A DNA stretch of 64,000 bases, taken from NCBI RefSeq assembly GCF_016741935.1, contig NZ_JAERRG010000010.1, forward strand, positions 186,001 through 250,000, written 5' to 3'. A program made the translations under genes and the position numbers. Shown in pieces: positions 41,126 to 49,234 of the stretch; position 1 is the first letter of the stretch; every line of letters starts with the position of its first letter. The notes under the pieces were generated by a model, which saw only the letters and a list, made by a program, of their open reading frames with translations, ran no database searches and was not told the DNA's origin. This DNA comes from Streptomyces endocoffeicus (GTDB lineage: Bacteria; Actinomycetota; Actinomycetes; Streptomycetales; Streptomycetaceae).

Positions 41126-42321
41126 AGGCTTCCGCCTTCGTCTACCCCTGGGACGTCGTCGGGGACCCGGACGCCGCGCGCCGCATCGCCGACCTCGGCG
41201 TCCAGCAGGTCACACTGGCCTCCGCCTACCACTCCACCCGGGCCCTGACCCCGCGCCACCCCGGCCACCGCATCGTCACCGCCCGTCACGCGGCCGTGCT
41301 CTACCCGCCGAGCGCGGAGCGCTGGCAGGGGCGCGAGCTGCGGCCGTACGAGCAGTCCTGGGTGCCCGGCGACGACCCGTACGGGGAGGCGGCCGCCGCG
41401 CTGGCCGACGCCGGTCTCGAGGTCCACGCCTGGGTGGTGCTCGCGCACAACACCCGGCTGGGCGAGGAGCACCCGCGGATCACCGTGCGCAACGCCTATG
41501 GCGACCGCTACCCATGGGCGCCGTGCATCGCCCGCCCCGAGGTGCGCGCCTATCTGGTGGACCTGGCCGCCGAGGCCGCCGTACGGCCCGGCGCCCGCGG
41601 CACCGAGCTGGAGTCCTGCGGCTGGTACGGGCTCGCCCATCTGCACGCCCACGACAAGATCGGCGGGGTGCCGCTGGGCGGCGCCGGCCAGTACCTGATG
41701 TCGCTGTGCTTCTGCGAGAGCTGCGAGGCGGGCTACGCCGGGCTGGGCGCCGACCCCGAGGAGCTGCGCGAGCTCGTCGTGCGCGCCCTGCGGCCGGTGT
41801 GGACGGGCGAGACCACCGCGGACGGCGGTGACCGCGCGGGGGAGTGGGCCGAGGTCGAGAAGCTGCTCGGCGCCGACCACGCCGCGCTCTTCGCGGCCTG
41901 GCGCGACCGGGTCGCGAGCGGTCTGCGGGGCGAGGCCGTGGCCGCCGTAAGGGCCGCGGCGGACAAGGACTTCCAGGTCCTGCTGCACGCCGACCCGGCC
42001 CCGCACCGGCTCGGCGCCAACGTGGGCGTGGACCCGGCCGATGTGCTGGCCCAGGCCGACGGGGTCGTACTGCCCTGCACGGGGGGCGAGGCAGCGCGCA
42101 CCGGGGTCCTGCCCCCGTTCGTCCCGTACCGGACCGAACGGACCGTCCTCGCCGCCAACTTCACGGTGGTGGCGGGAATGGGTGGCAGCCCGGCGACGCT
42201 GGCCCGGGACGCGGCCCACGCGGTGGAGCTGGGTGCGGACGAACTCCGCCTGTACCACGCCGGTCTCGCCTCGGACCAGGATCTGACGGCCGTCCGCACG
42301 GCCCTGGCCGAGCTGGGCTGA
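41122..42321 (+). CDS. Unrecognised TIM-barrel-like protein coupled to kdgD
   Basis: 399 residues with no family I can name. It is cytoplasmic: no signal peptide or membrane span. The sequence alternates beta/alpha elements like a TIM barrel: SAFVYPWDVVGDP and GVQQVTLASAYHS at the start, GLEVHAWVVLAHNTRLG, RPEVRAYLVDLAAEAA, then ELESCGWYGLAH with a possible acidic residue, and CFCESCEAGY, a CxCxxC cluster seen in some glycosidase-like barrels. GTG 41122 overlaps kdgD by GTGA, so it is co-translated. A sugar-acid or glycoside role is inferred from context only. Confidence 0.75.
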   Translation: MKASAFVYPWDVVGDPDAARRIADLGVQQVTLASAYHSTRALTPRHPGHRIVTARHAAVLYPPSAERWQGRELRPYEQSWVPGDDPYGEAAAALADAGLEVHAWVVLAHNTRLGEEHPRITVRNAYGDRYPWAPCIARPEVRAYLVDLAAEAAVRPGARGTELESCGWYGLAHLHAHDKIGGVPLGGAGQYLMSLCFCESCEAGYAGLGADPEELRELVVRALRPVWTGETTADGGDRAGEWAEVEKLLGADHAALFAAWRDRVASGLRGEAVAAVRAAADKDFQVLLHADPAPHRLGANVGVDPADVLAQADGVVLPCTGGEAARTGVLPPFVPYRTERTVLAANFTVVAGMGGSPATLARDAAHAVELGADELRLYHAGLASDQDLTAVRTALAELG

Positions 42322-42418
42322 AGCGAGCCCGGGGACCCGTCACCCTTTGGCGGGTTTCCGGGACGGCCCGGCGGATTATCGGAAGCGCGACACCCGGTGG
42401 CATCGCCACGATCGAGGG

Positions 42419-43651
42419 GTGTCGACGAAACGGACCACCTCTCGGAAACGGACCCCCGCACACCGCAGACCCATCGCGCTGATGTCCCTGGGACACGCCT
42501 GCGTGGACATCTACCAGGGAGCGGTGGCCGCGCTGGTGCCGTTCCTCGTCTCGGAACGGGCCTACGGCTACGCCGCCGCCTCCGGTGTCGTCCTGGCCGC
42601 CTCGCTGCTGTCGTCCGTCGTACAGCCGCTGTTCGGGGCGCTCACCGACCGGTGGGCCATGCCGTGGCTGCTGCCGGTGAGCACGCTGGTGGGCGGCGCG
42701 GGTGTGGCGCTGAGCGGGGTCACCGGCTCCTACGCGGCGACCCTGGCGGTGGTCGCCGTCTCCGGTATCGGCGTGGCCGCCTACCACCCCGAGTCCGCCC
42801 GGGTGGCCCGGCTCGCCAGCCGGGGCAGCCACACCGCGATGAGCTGGTTCTCCCTCGGCGGCAACATCGGCTTCGCCGCCGCGCCCCTCGCGGTCGCCGC
42901 CGTCATCGCCACCGGCGGTCTGCGCGCCTCCCCACTGCTGGCCGTCCCCGCCGTCGCCGGAGCCGCCCTGTGCGCGGCCGCGCTACGGGCGCTCAGGGCC
43001 CCGGACGCGGCGGCCGGGCCCGCGCGGGCGAGCCGCAGGGGAGAGGGGCGGGACGACTGGCCCTCCTTCCTCCGGCTGTCCGGCGCCATCATGTGCCGCT
43101 CGATCGTCTTCGTCGGGCTGAGCGCGTTCATCTCCCTGTACGTGCGCGAGCGCGCGGGCGGAGGCGAACTGGCCGGTACCGCCGCCCTGTTCGTGCTCTA
43201 CGCCGGCGGCGCGGTGGGCACGGTGGCCGGGGGCGCGCTCGCCGCCCGCCACGGCCGCGTCCCGGTCGTCCAGTGGTCGTACGCCCTGACCGTCCTCGCC
43301 GTCGCGGGCGTCGTCCTCGTCCCCGGCCCGGCGCTCTACCTCTGCGTGGCCCTCGCCTCGGCCGGGCTCTACGTGCCGTTCTCCCTGCACGTCACCCTCG
43401 GCCAGGACTACCTGCCCCGCCGCGTGGGCACCGCCAGCGGGGTCACCCTGGGCCTGACGGTCAGCGTCGGCGGCCTGGCCAGCCCCCTCATCGGCGCCCT
43501 GGCCGACGCCACCACCCTCCAAACCGCCCTGGCCCCCCTGATAGCCCTCCCCGCCCTCGGCTGCCTCCTCCTCCGCCCCCTCGACGAACCCGCCCTCCCC
43601 GAAGCCATCACCCAACACCCCCACCCGGCCGACGCTCCTGAGCGGGCGTAA
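42419..43651 (+). CDS. MFS transporter (fosmidomycin-resistance-like)
   Basis: 410-residue membrane protein with about 12 hydrophobic helices. MSLGHACVDIYQGAVAALVPFL and SGIGVAAYHPESARVARL are characteristic of the Fsr/YfnC-type MFS branch. The substrate is unknown; the position among sugar-acid genes suggests uptake or export of an intermediate. The start is uncertain: I take GTG 42419 (VSTKRTTSRKR), but ATG 42482 is possible. It is followed by a good terminator. Confidence 0.87.
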   Translation: MSTKRTTSRKRTPAHRRPIALMSLGHACVDIYQGAVAALVPFLVSERAYGYAAASGVVLAASLLSSVVQPLFGALTDRWAMPWLLPVSTLVGGAGVALSGVTGSYAATLAVVAVSGIGVAAYHPESARVARLASRGSHTAMSWFSLGGNIGFAAAPLAVAAVIATGGLRASPLLAVPAVAGAALCAAALRALRAPDAAAGPARASRRGEGRDDWPSFLRLSGAIMCRSIVFVGLSAFISLYVRERAGGGELAGTAALFVLYAGGAVGTVAGGALAARHGRVPVVQWSYALTVLAVAGVVLVPGPALYLCVALASAGLYVPFSLHVTLGQDYLPRRVGTASGVTLGLTVSVGGLASPLIGALADATTLQTALAPLIALPALGCLLLRPLDEPALPEAITQHPHPADAPERA

Positions 43652-43658
43652 GGGCGGG

Positions 43659-43692
43659 ACGGGCCCGGCATCGGCACCCTCGGCCCGTTTTT
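43659..43692 (+). terminator. Intrinsic terminator after the MFS gene
   Basis: ACGGGCC (43659-43665) pairs with GGCCCGT (43682-43688) and is followed by TTTTT. It ends the kdgD-41122-MFS group before the FadR-type gene. Confidence 0.75.
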
Positions 43693-43702
43693 GTCAGAAC
43701 CG

Positions 43703-43786
43703 TTGACGAACTCCTGGGGCCGCCCTAACTTCATCGCGTCGTACTTCGTATGTCATATATGAGACGCGATATGTGAGATCTGAGAG
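43703..43786 (+). promoter_or_regulatory. Promoter and operator candidates of the FadR-type gene
   Basis: TTGACG (43703-43708)-N17-TAACTT (43726-43731) is the best promoter in this region. Downstream lie the perfect palindrome TCATATATGA (43753-43762) and the spaced repeats TATGTCATATATGAGA (43749) and TATGTGAGATCTGAGA (43770), probably the autoregulatory site. Confidence 0.7.
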
Positions 43787-43791
43787 CATCC

Positions 43792-44430
43792 ATGGACATC
43801 GCCCCGAGCCCGATCCCCTCCCGCACCCAGTACGTGCTGGAGGCGGTCAAGCACGCGATCCTCACCGGGGGGCTGCGGCCCGGACAGGCGTTGGTGGAGG
43901 CCGAGTTGGCCGCGCAGTTCGGGGTGTCCAAGACGCCCGTGCGGGAGGCGCTCAAGACGCTCGCGGGGCGGGGGCTCGTGGTGATGAGCGAGTACAAGGG
44001 GGCCACGGTCAGGACCGTGGACACCGCGATGGCGCACGCCGTCTACGATGTGCGGCTGCTCCTGGAGCCCGAGGCGCTGCGCCGGACCGTGGCCGCGCGG
44101 GCCGGGCTGGAGGACGCCGGGGCCGCGCTGGAGCGGTCGGACGCGGCCGCCGATCCGGCCGGGCGGTCGCTCGCCAACCGCGACTTCCACCGGGCGCTCT
44201 ATCTGCCCTGCGGCAACCCCCTGCTGACCCGGATGCTCGACGAACTGCGCGACCAGGCCGCGCTGGTGTCCGCCATCGCCTGGCAGGCGGTGCCCTCCTG
44301 GGAGCAGGAGGCCCGTGAGCACCGGGAGATCCTCGCCCGCGCGCTCGACGGCGACGCCGACGGGGCCGCCCGCGCACTGCACGAGCACATCGCCTCCTTC
44401 GTCCGGCGCGCCTTCCCGGACGGGGAGTAG
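43792..44430 (+). CDS. GntR-family regulator, FadR (FCD) type
   Basis: 212 residues. The winged helix is at about residues 10-75 (LRPGQALVEAELAAQFGVSKTPVREALKTLAGRGLV), followed by an all-helical FCD ligand domain (NRDFHRALYLPCGNPLL, with metal-binding Asp/His, and EHREILARALDGD). Such regulators sense sugar acids such as gluconate or galactonate. It precedes the DHDPS-family and dehydratase genes, so it probably controls this catabolic operon and perhaps the divergent udh/kdgD promoters. Confidence 0.93.
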   Translation: MDIAPSPIPSRTQYVLEAVKHAILTGGLRPGQALVEAELAAQFGVSKTPVREALKTLAGRGLVVMSEYKGATVRTVDTAMAHAVYDVRLLLEPEALRRTVAARAGLEDAGAALERSDAAADPAGRSLANRDFHRALYLPCGNPLLTRMLDELRDQAALVSAIAWQAVPSWEQEAREHREILARALDGDADGAARALHEHIASFVRRAFPDGE

Positions 44431-44457
44431 CGCCCGGCGGCCCCGGCCGCCGACCCC

Positions 44458-44534
44458 AGCACTCAGCACGCAGCACCAAGCACGCAGCACGCAGCACGCA
44501 GCACGCAGCACGCAGCACCAAGCACTCAGCACCA
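44458..44534. repeat. Eleven tandem heptamers (AGCACNN)
   Basis: Exactly 11 contiguous 7-bp units. All keep AGCAC and differ only in the last two bases: TC, GC, CA, GC five times, CA, TC, CA. They lie between the FadR-type gene stop (44430) and the next start (44581). The unit is not a multiple of three and no frame is preserved, so it is a non-coding microsatellite-like array. Confidence 0.92.
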
Positions 44535-44580
44535 TCCGAACAGCTCGTCCCGATGCCGACCATCGAGAGAAAGGGTTCGT

Positions 44581-45483
44581 ATGGACTACTCACCGCTGAG
44601 GACGGCGCTCGCGGACGTCGTGGCGATCCCGGTGACCCCGTACGACGCCGAGGGCGCCGTGGACCGCGCCGCCTACCGGACCCTGCTCCGCCGGCTGCTC
44701 GACGGCGGGGTCAAGGCCGTCACCCCGAACGGCAACACCGGGGAGTTCTACGCCCTCACCCTCGAAGAGCGGCGGCTGGTCACCGAGCTGACCGTCGAGG
44801 AGGCCGCCGGGCGGGCCGCCGTGCTCGTCGGGGTCGGCCATGACGCGGCCACCGCGGTCGAGGCCGCCCGCCACGCCCGCGCCGCCGGGGCCGACATGGT
44901 GATGGTCCATCAGCCGGTGCATCCGTACGTCGCCCAGGACGGCTGGATCGACTACCACCGCGCCATCGCCGAGGCCGTCCCCGAGCTGGGCGTGGTGCCG
45001 TATCTGCGTAATCCGCTCATCGAGGGCGCGGCGATCGCCCGGCTCGGCGAGGAGTGCCCCAACGCCATCGGGGTCAAGTACGCGGTCCACGACGCCACCC
45101 GCTTCGCCGCCGTGGCGCGCGACGCCGGGCTGGACCGGTTCGTCTGGGTGGCCGGGCTCGCCGAGCTGTACGCGCCCTCGTACTGGGCGGTCGGCGCCAC
45201 CGGCTTCACCTCGGGCCTGGTCAACGTCGCCCCCAACGTCTCGCTCAACATGCTGGGCGCGCTGCGCGCGGGGGACTACCCGGGCGCGATGAAGGTGTGG
45301 GAGCAGATCCGGCGGTTCGAGGACCTCAGGGCCGAGCGGCAGTCCGCCAACAACGTCACGGTGGTCAAGGAAGCGCTTGCCGCGATGGGCCTGTGCCGGC
45401 GCGACGTCCGCGCCCCGAGCAGGCCGCTGCCCGAGCCGAGGCGCGCGGAAGTCGCCGCGATCGTCGAGGGGTGGTCGGTATGA
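44581..45483 (+). CDS. DHDPS-family sugar-acid dehydratase/aldolase
   Basis: 300-residue Schiff-base TIM-barrel protein of the DapA/NanA superfamily. It has IPVTPYDAEGAVD at residue 16, NGNTGEFYALTLEER near 45 and the catalytic lysine in GVKYAVHD (Lys166). The start ATG follows GAGAAAGGG. It overlaps an IlvD/Edd dehydratase gene by ATGA, so the likely substrate is a 2-keto-3-deoxy-aldonate, as in dehydration of 2-keto-3-deoxy-pentonate to 2-oxoglutarate semialdehyde, or retro-aldol cleavage. Sequence alone does not decide between them. Confidence 0.88.
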   Translation: MDYSPLRTALADVVAIPVTPYDAEGAVDRAAYRTLLRRLLDGGVKAVTPNGNTGEFYALTLEERRLVTELTVEEAAGRAAVLVGVGHDAATAVEAARHARAAGADMVMVHQPVHPYVAQDGWIDYHRAIAEAVPELGVVPYLRNPLIEGAAIARLGEECPNAIGVKYAVHDATRFAAVARDAGLDRFVWVAGLAELYAPSYWAVGATGFTSGLVNVAPNVSLNMLGALRAGDYPGAMKVWEQIRRFEDLRAERQSANNVTVVKEALAAMGLCRRDVRAPSRPLPEPRRAEVAAIVEGWSV

Positions 45484-47234
45484 GTGCCCGGCCCACCGGT
45501 GCCCCGCCCAGAACGCGCAAGCGCCCCGACGAGCTGCGCAGTCACCAGTGGTACGGCACCGACGGCCTGCGCTCCTTCAGCCACCGGGCCCGCACCCGCC
45601 AGCTCGGCTATCTCCCCGAGGAGCACCTGGGCAAGCCGGTCATCGCGATCCTCAACACCTGGAGCGACATCAACCCCTGCCATGCGCACCTGCGCGACCG
45701 TGCCCAGGCGGTCAAGCGGGGGGTCTGGCAGGCGGGCGGCTTCCCGCTGGAGTTCCCGGTCTCCACGCTCTCCGAGACCTTCCAGAAGCCCACCCCCATG
45801 CTCTACCGCAACCTCCTCGCCATGGAGACCGAGGAACTGCTCCGCTCGTACCCGGTCGACGGCGCCGTGCTGCTGGGCGGCTGCGACAAGTCCACCCCGG
45901 CGCTGCTGATGGGCGCGGCCAGCGCCGACCTCCCGGCGGTCTTCGTCCCGGCCGGGCCGATGCTGCCGGGGCACTGGCGCGACGAGGTGCTGGGCTCGGG
46001 CACCGACATGTGGAAGTACTGGGACGACAAGCGGGCCGGGCTGATCGGCGACTGCGAGATCTCCGAGCTGGAGCGGGGGCTGGCCCGTTCGCCCGGTCAC
46101 TGCATGACGATGGGCACCGCCTCCACGCTGACGGCCGCCGCCGAGGCGCTGGGCGTGACCGTGCCCGGCGCCTCGTCCATCCCGGCCGTGGACTCCGGGC
46201 ACGACCGGATGGCCGCCGCCTCCGGGTTACGCGTGGTCGAGCTGGCCTGGCAGGACCTCAGGCTCTCGGAACTCCTCACCCGGGAGGCGTACGAGGACGC
46301 GGTCGCGACCGTGCTCGCCCTCGGCGGTTCCACCAACGCGGTGATCCATCTGATCGCGATGGCGGGCCGGTCCGGGGTGCGGCTCACCCTCGACGACTTC
46401 GACCGGATCGCCCGCACCGTCCCCGTGCTGGCCGATCTGCGGCCCGGCGGCCGGTACTTGATGGAGGACTTCCACTTCGCGGGCGGGCTCCCGGGCTTCC
46501 TCTCCCGGCTGACGGACGTCCTGCACCTGGACCGCCCCACCGTCGCCCATCCCACCCTGCGCGAACAGCTCGACGGCGCCCTGGTGCACAACGCCGAGGT
46601 GATCCGGGACCGCGACCGCCCGCTGGCCGAGGAGGGCGGAGTGGCGGTGCTGCGCGGCAATCTGTGCCCCGACGGCGCCGTCATCAAGCACATCGCGGCC
46701 GAGCCCCGGCTGCTGAGACACACCGGCCGCGCCGTGGTCTTCGACGACTACAGGACGATGCAGGCCACCATCAACGACCCCGGTCTCGGCATCACCGAGG
46801 ACAGCGTGCTGGTGCTGCGCAACGCGGGTCCGCTGGGCGGCCCCGGAATGCCCGAGTACGGCATGCTGCCCATCCCCGACCATCTGCTGAAGCAGGGGGT
46901 GCGGGACATGGTGCGGATCTCCGACGCCCGGATGAGCGGCACCAGTTACGGGGCCTGTGTGCTGCACATCGCGCCCGAGTCGTATGTGGGCGGCCCGCTC
47001 GCCCTCGTCCGCGACGGCGATCCGATCACCCTCGATGTCGCGGCGCGGGTGCTGCGGCTGGAGGTGGACGACGCCGAGCTGGAACGGCGCCGGGCGCGGT
47101 GGACGGCCCCGCCGCCCCGCTACGAGCGCGGCTACGGCGCGCTCTACCAGGAGCAGATGACCCAGGCCGACACCGGCTGCGACTTCCGCTTCCTGGCCCG
47201 CCCAGGGGCGGTGCCCGAACCCTACGCGGGCTGA
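45480..47234 (+). CDS. IlvD/Edd-family aldonate dehydratase (TTA codon)
   Basis: 584-residue Fe-S dehydratase. Cluster cysteines are Cys67 (NPCHAH), Cys135 (GGCDKS) and Cys208 (GHCMTMG). The segment GGFPLEFPVSTLSETFQKP and the WYGTDGLRSFSHR N-terminus resemble sugar-acid (L-arabonate/xylonate-type) dehydratases rather than the branched-chain IlvD. It would form a 2-keto-3-deoxy acid for the preceding gene product. Codon 250 is TTA (46227-46229), implying bldA dependence, unusual for a catabolic enzyme. It overlaps the upstream gene by ATGA. Confidence 0.9.
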   Translation: MSARPTGAPPRTRKRPDELRSHQWYGTDGLRSFSHRARTRQLGYLPEEHLGKPVIAILNTWSDINPCHAHLRDRAQAVKRGVWQAGGFPLEFPVSTLSETFQKPTPMLYRNLLAMETEELLRSYPVDGAVLLGGCDKSTPALLMGAASADLPAVFVPAGPMLPGHWRDEVLGSGTDMWKYWDDKRAGLIGDCEISELERGLARSPGHCMTMGTASTLTAAAEALGVTVPGASSIPAVDSGHDRMAAASGLRVVELAWQDLRLSELLTREAYEDAVATVLALGGSTNAVIHLIAMAGRSGVRLTLDDFDRIARTVPVLADLRPGGRYLMEDFHFAGGLPGFLSRLTDVLHLDRPTVAHPTLREQLDGALVHNAEVIRDRDRPLAEEGGVAVLRGNLCPDGAVIKHIAAEPRLLRHTGRAVVFDDYRTMQATINDPGLGITEDSVLVLRNAGPLGGPGMPEYGMLPIPDHLLKQGVRDMVRISDARMSGTSYGACVLHIAPESYVGGPLALVRDGDPITLDVAARVLRLEVDDAELERRRARWTAPPPRYERGYGALYQEQMTQADTGCDFRFLARPGAVPEPYAG

Positions 47235-47270
47235 CGCCACCTCCCAGCGCAAAAAATTTTGTACGAGATC

Positions 47271-47310
47271 CCGAACAACATTCGGTAAGCGCTTCACGGA
47301 AGCGCTTCAC
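47271..47310 (+). promoter_or_regulatory. Two LacI-type operators before the sugar ABC permease genes
   Basis: AAGCGCTT occurs at 47287-47294 and again at 47300-47307, the second as GGAAGCGCTTC, close to the LacI-family consensus. CCGAA-CAACA-TTCGG (47271-47285) is a further perfect dyad just upstream. They lie in the 110-bp gap before the permease start at 47345. No LacI-family gene is in the window. Confidence 0.7.
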
Positions 47311-47344
47311 CAGACCCCGCACCCCTGAGAACGGAGAAGCAGTC

Positions 47345-48271
47345 ATGGCCCACGCCGTGGCGAAACCACCCCGGGTCACCCGGCGCCGTACGGGAGGACC
47401 GGCCCGCCGCCTCCCGTATCTGCTGATCGCCCCCGCCGGGCTGCTGATGCTGGGCTTCATCGCCTATCCGATGCTCAGCGTCCTCTACTACAGCCTGCGG
47501 AACTACAACGTCACCAAGCCCTGGCGGAACGGCTACGCGGGCCTGGACAACTTCACCCGGATCTTCACGGACGACCCGCAGTTCTGGGACACGCTCGTCT
47601 TCAGCGGCAAATGGGTCGTCACCGAGGTGCTGCTGCAGCTCCTGCTCGGCCTCGCGCTCGCCCTGCTGGTGAACCAGACCTTCCTCGGCCGCGGCCTCGC
47701 CCGCGCCCTGGTCTTCTCGCCCTGGGCCGTGTCCGGGGTGCTCACCACCACCATCTGGATGCTGCTCTACAACCCCTCGACCGGCGTCAGCCGCTATCTC
47801 GCGGACGCGGGCATCGGCACCTACGGCACCTCGGTGCTCTCCGACACCGGGACCGTCTTCTGGGCCGCCGTCGTCGCCGAACTCTGGCGCGGCGTCCCGT
47901 TCTTCGCGATCCTCCTCCTCGCCGACCTCCAGTCCATCCCCAGGGACCTCTACGAGGCGGCCTCGGTCGACGGCGCGGGCCGGGTGCGGCGGTTCCTCCA
48001 CATCACCCTGCCGCATCTGAAGGACGCGATCGTCCTCTCCACGCTGCTGCGCGGCGTCTGGGAGTTCAACAACGTCGATCTGCTCTACACCCTCACCGGC
48101 GGCGGACCGGCCGGGCAGACCACCACCCTTCCGCTCTACGTCGCCAACACCGGGATCAACGGCCATGACTTCGGCTACGCCTCCGCGCTGACCACCGTCG
48201 CCTTCGTGATCCTCCTCTTCTGCTCGATCCTCTATCTGCGCCTGAGCAAGTTCGGAGGCGAGACCAAGTGA
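47345..48271 (+). CDS. Sugar ABC transporter permease (MalF-like)
   Basis: 308-residue permease with six hydrophobic helices and the EAA loop YEAASVDGAGRVRRFLHITLPHLK near residue 200, typical of CUT1 carbohydrate importers. The ATG at 47345 follows AACGGAGAAG. It overlaps the second permease by GTGA. No ATPase gene is in this cluster; CUT1 systems in Streptomyces commonly share the MsiK ATPase encoded elsewhere. Confidence 0.93.
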   Translation: MAHAVAKPPRVTRRRTGGPARRLPYLLIAPAGLLMLGFIAYPMLSVLYYSLRNYNVTKPWRNGYAGLDNFTRIFTDDPQFWDTLVFSGKWVVTEVLLQLLLGLALALLVNQTFLGRGLARALVFSPWAVSGVLTTTIWMLLYNPSTGVSRYLADAGIGTYGTSVLSDTGTVFWAAVVAELWRGVPFFAILLLADLQSIPRDLYEAASVDGAGRVRRFLHITLPHLKDAIVLSTLLRGVWEFNNVDLLYTLTGGGPAGQTTTLPLYVANTGINGHDFGYASALTTVAFVILLFCSILYLRLSKFGGETK

Positions 48272-49167
48272 CCGCCGCACTCGCCGAGAAGGGCACCCTG
48301 CCCGCCGCCGCGGCCACCCCGCCGCCCACCGCCCGCGGAAGGCGCCGGCGCGGGTCCGACCAGGACGTCCCGCGCTGGCAGATCTATCTGCCGCTGGGCC
48401 TGTATCTGCTGTTCACCCTCGTCCCCTTCTACTGGATGCTGCTGTTCGCGCTGCGCCCCGCGGGCTCGAACGCGCTGGTGCCCTGGCCGATCACCGGTGA
48501 GCACTTCCGGAAGGTCTGGAACGAGCGCAGCTTCGGGATCTTCTTCCAGAACAGCATGATCGTCGGAGTCGCCTCGCTGGTGATGACGACGGCGGTCGCG
48601 CTGGCCGGTGGCTACGCCCTCGCCCGCTTCGAGTTCCGGATCAAAAAGGGCTTCATGCTGGCGCTGCTGGCCTCGCAGTTCATCCCGGGCGCGCTGATGC
48701 TGGTGCCGCTCTTCGAGATCTTCAAGAACCTGCAGATGATCAACTCGCTGGGGAGCGTGGTCATCGCGGAGACGGTCTTCCAACTGCCCCTGTCGATCAT
48801 CCTCATCAGCGGCTTCATCAAGAACGTGCCGGTGTCGCTCGAGGAGCAGGCATGGGTGGACGGCTGCGGCCGCTTCCGGGCCTTCTGCGCGGTGGTGCTG
48901 CCGCTGCTGCGCCCGGGGCTGATCGCGGTCGGCTCCTTCGCCTTCGTCCACAGCTGGAACCACTTCCTGTTCGCGCTGATGTTCCTCAGCTCCCAGGACA
49001 AACAGACGATCCCGGTCGGCCTCAACACCCTCATCGGGGCGGACAGCGTCGACCTGGGCGCGCTCGCGGCGGGCGGGGTGATCGCCGCGGTGCCCGTCGT
49101 CATCGTCTTCGCCTTCATCCAGAAGTGGCTGATCACCGGCTTCAGCGCGGGGGCGGTCAAGGGCTGA
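48268..49167 (+). CDS. Sugar ABC transporter permease (MalG-like)
   Basis: 299-residue partner permease with six hydrophobic helices after a Pro/Arg-rich N-terminus. The EAA-type loop reads LEEQAWVDGCGRFRAFCAVVLPLLRPG near residue 190, with a cysteine in the place often held by Ala or Ser. The GTG start overlaps the first permease. It is followed 67 bp later by the oxidoreductase gene and probably works with the binding protein at 51429. Confidence 0.93.
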   Translation: MTAALAEKGTLPAAAATPPPTARGRRRRGSDQDVPRWQIYLPLGLYLLFTLVPFYWMLLFALRPAGSNALVPWPITGEHFRKVWNERSFGIFFQNSMIVGVASLVMTTAVALAGGYALARFEFRIKKGFMLALLASQFIPGALMLVPLFEIFKNLQMINSLGSVVIAETVFQLPLSIILISGFIKNVPVSLEEQAWVDGCGRFRAFCAVVLPLLRPGLIAVGSFAFVHSWNHFLFALMFLSSQDKQTIPVGLNTLIGADSVDLGALAAGGVIAAVPVVIVFAFIQKWLITGFSAGAVKG

Positions 49168-49234
49168 CCGAAACCGGACCCGTCGGGTCGGTGGAACGAG
49201 CATTCGCGAACGAGCCGGACAAGGAGGTCCGAGC

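Noticed and set aside
44458..44534. Heptamer array as a CRISPR
   Set aside because: Units are contiguous 7-mers without spacers, and no cas genes are nearby.
44009..44593. Minus-strand frame with VLRAACCVLRAA repeats at the heptamer array
   Set aside because: The peptide repeat is only a translation of the AGCACGC heptamers and has no support as a protein.
45480..47234. Branched-chain amino acid enzyme IlvD
   Set aside because: The N-terminal pattern and the neighbours (DHDPS-family enzyme, FadR-type regulator, sugar importer) fit an aldonate dehydratase better; no other branched-chain genes are present.
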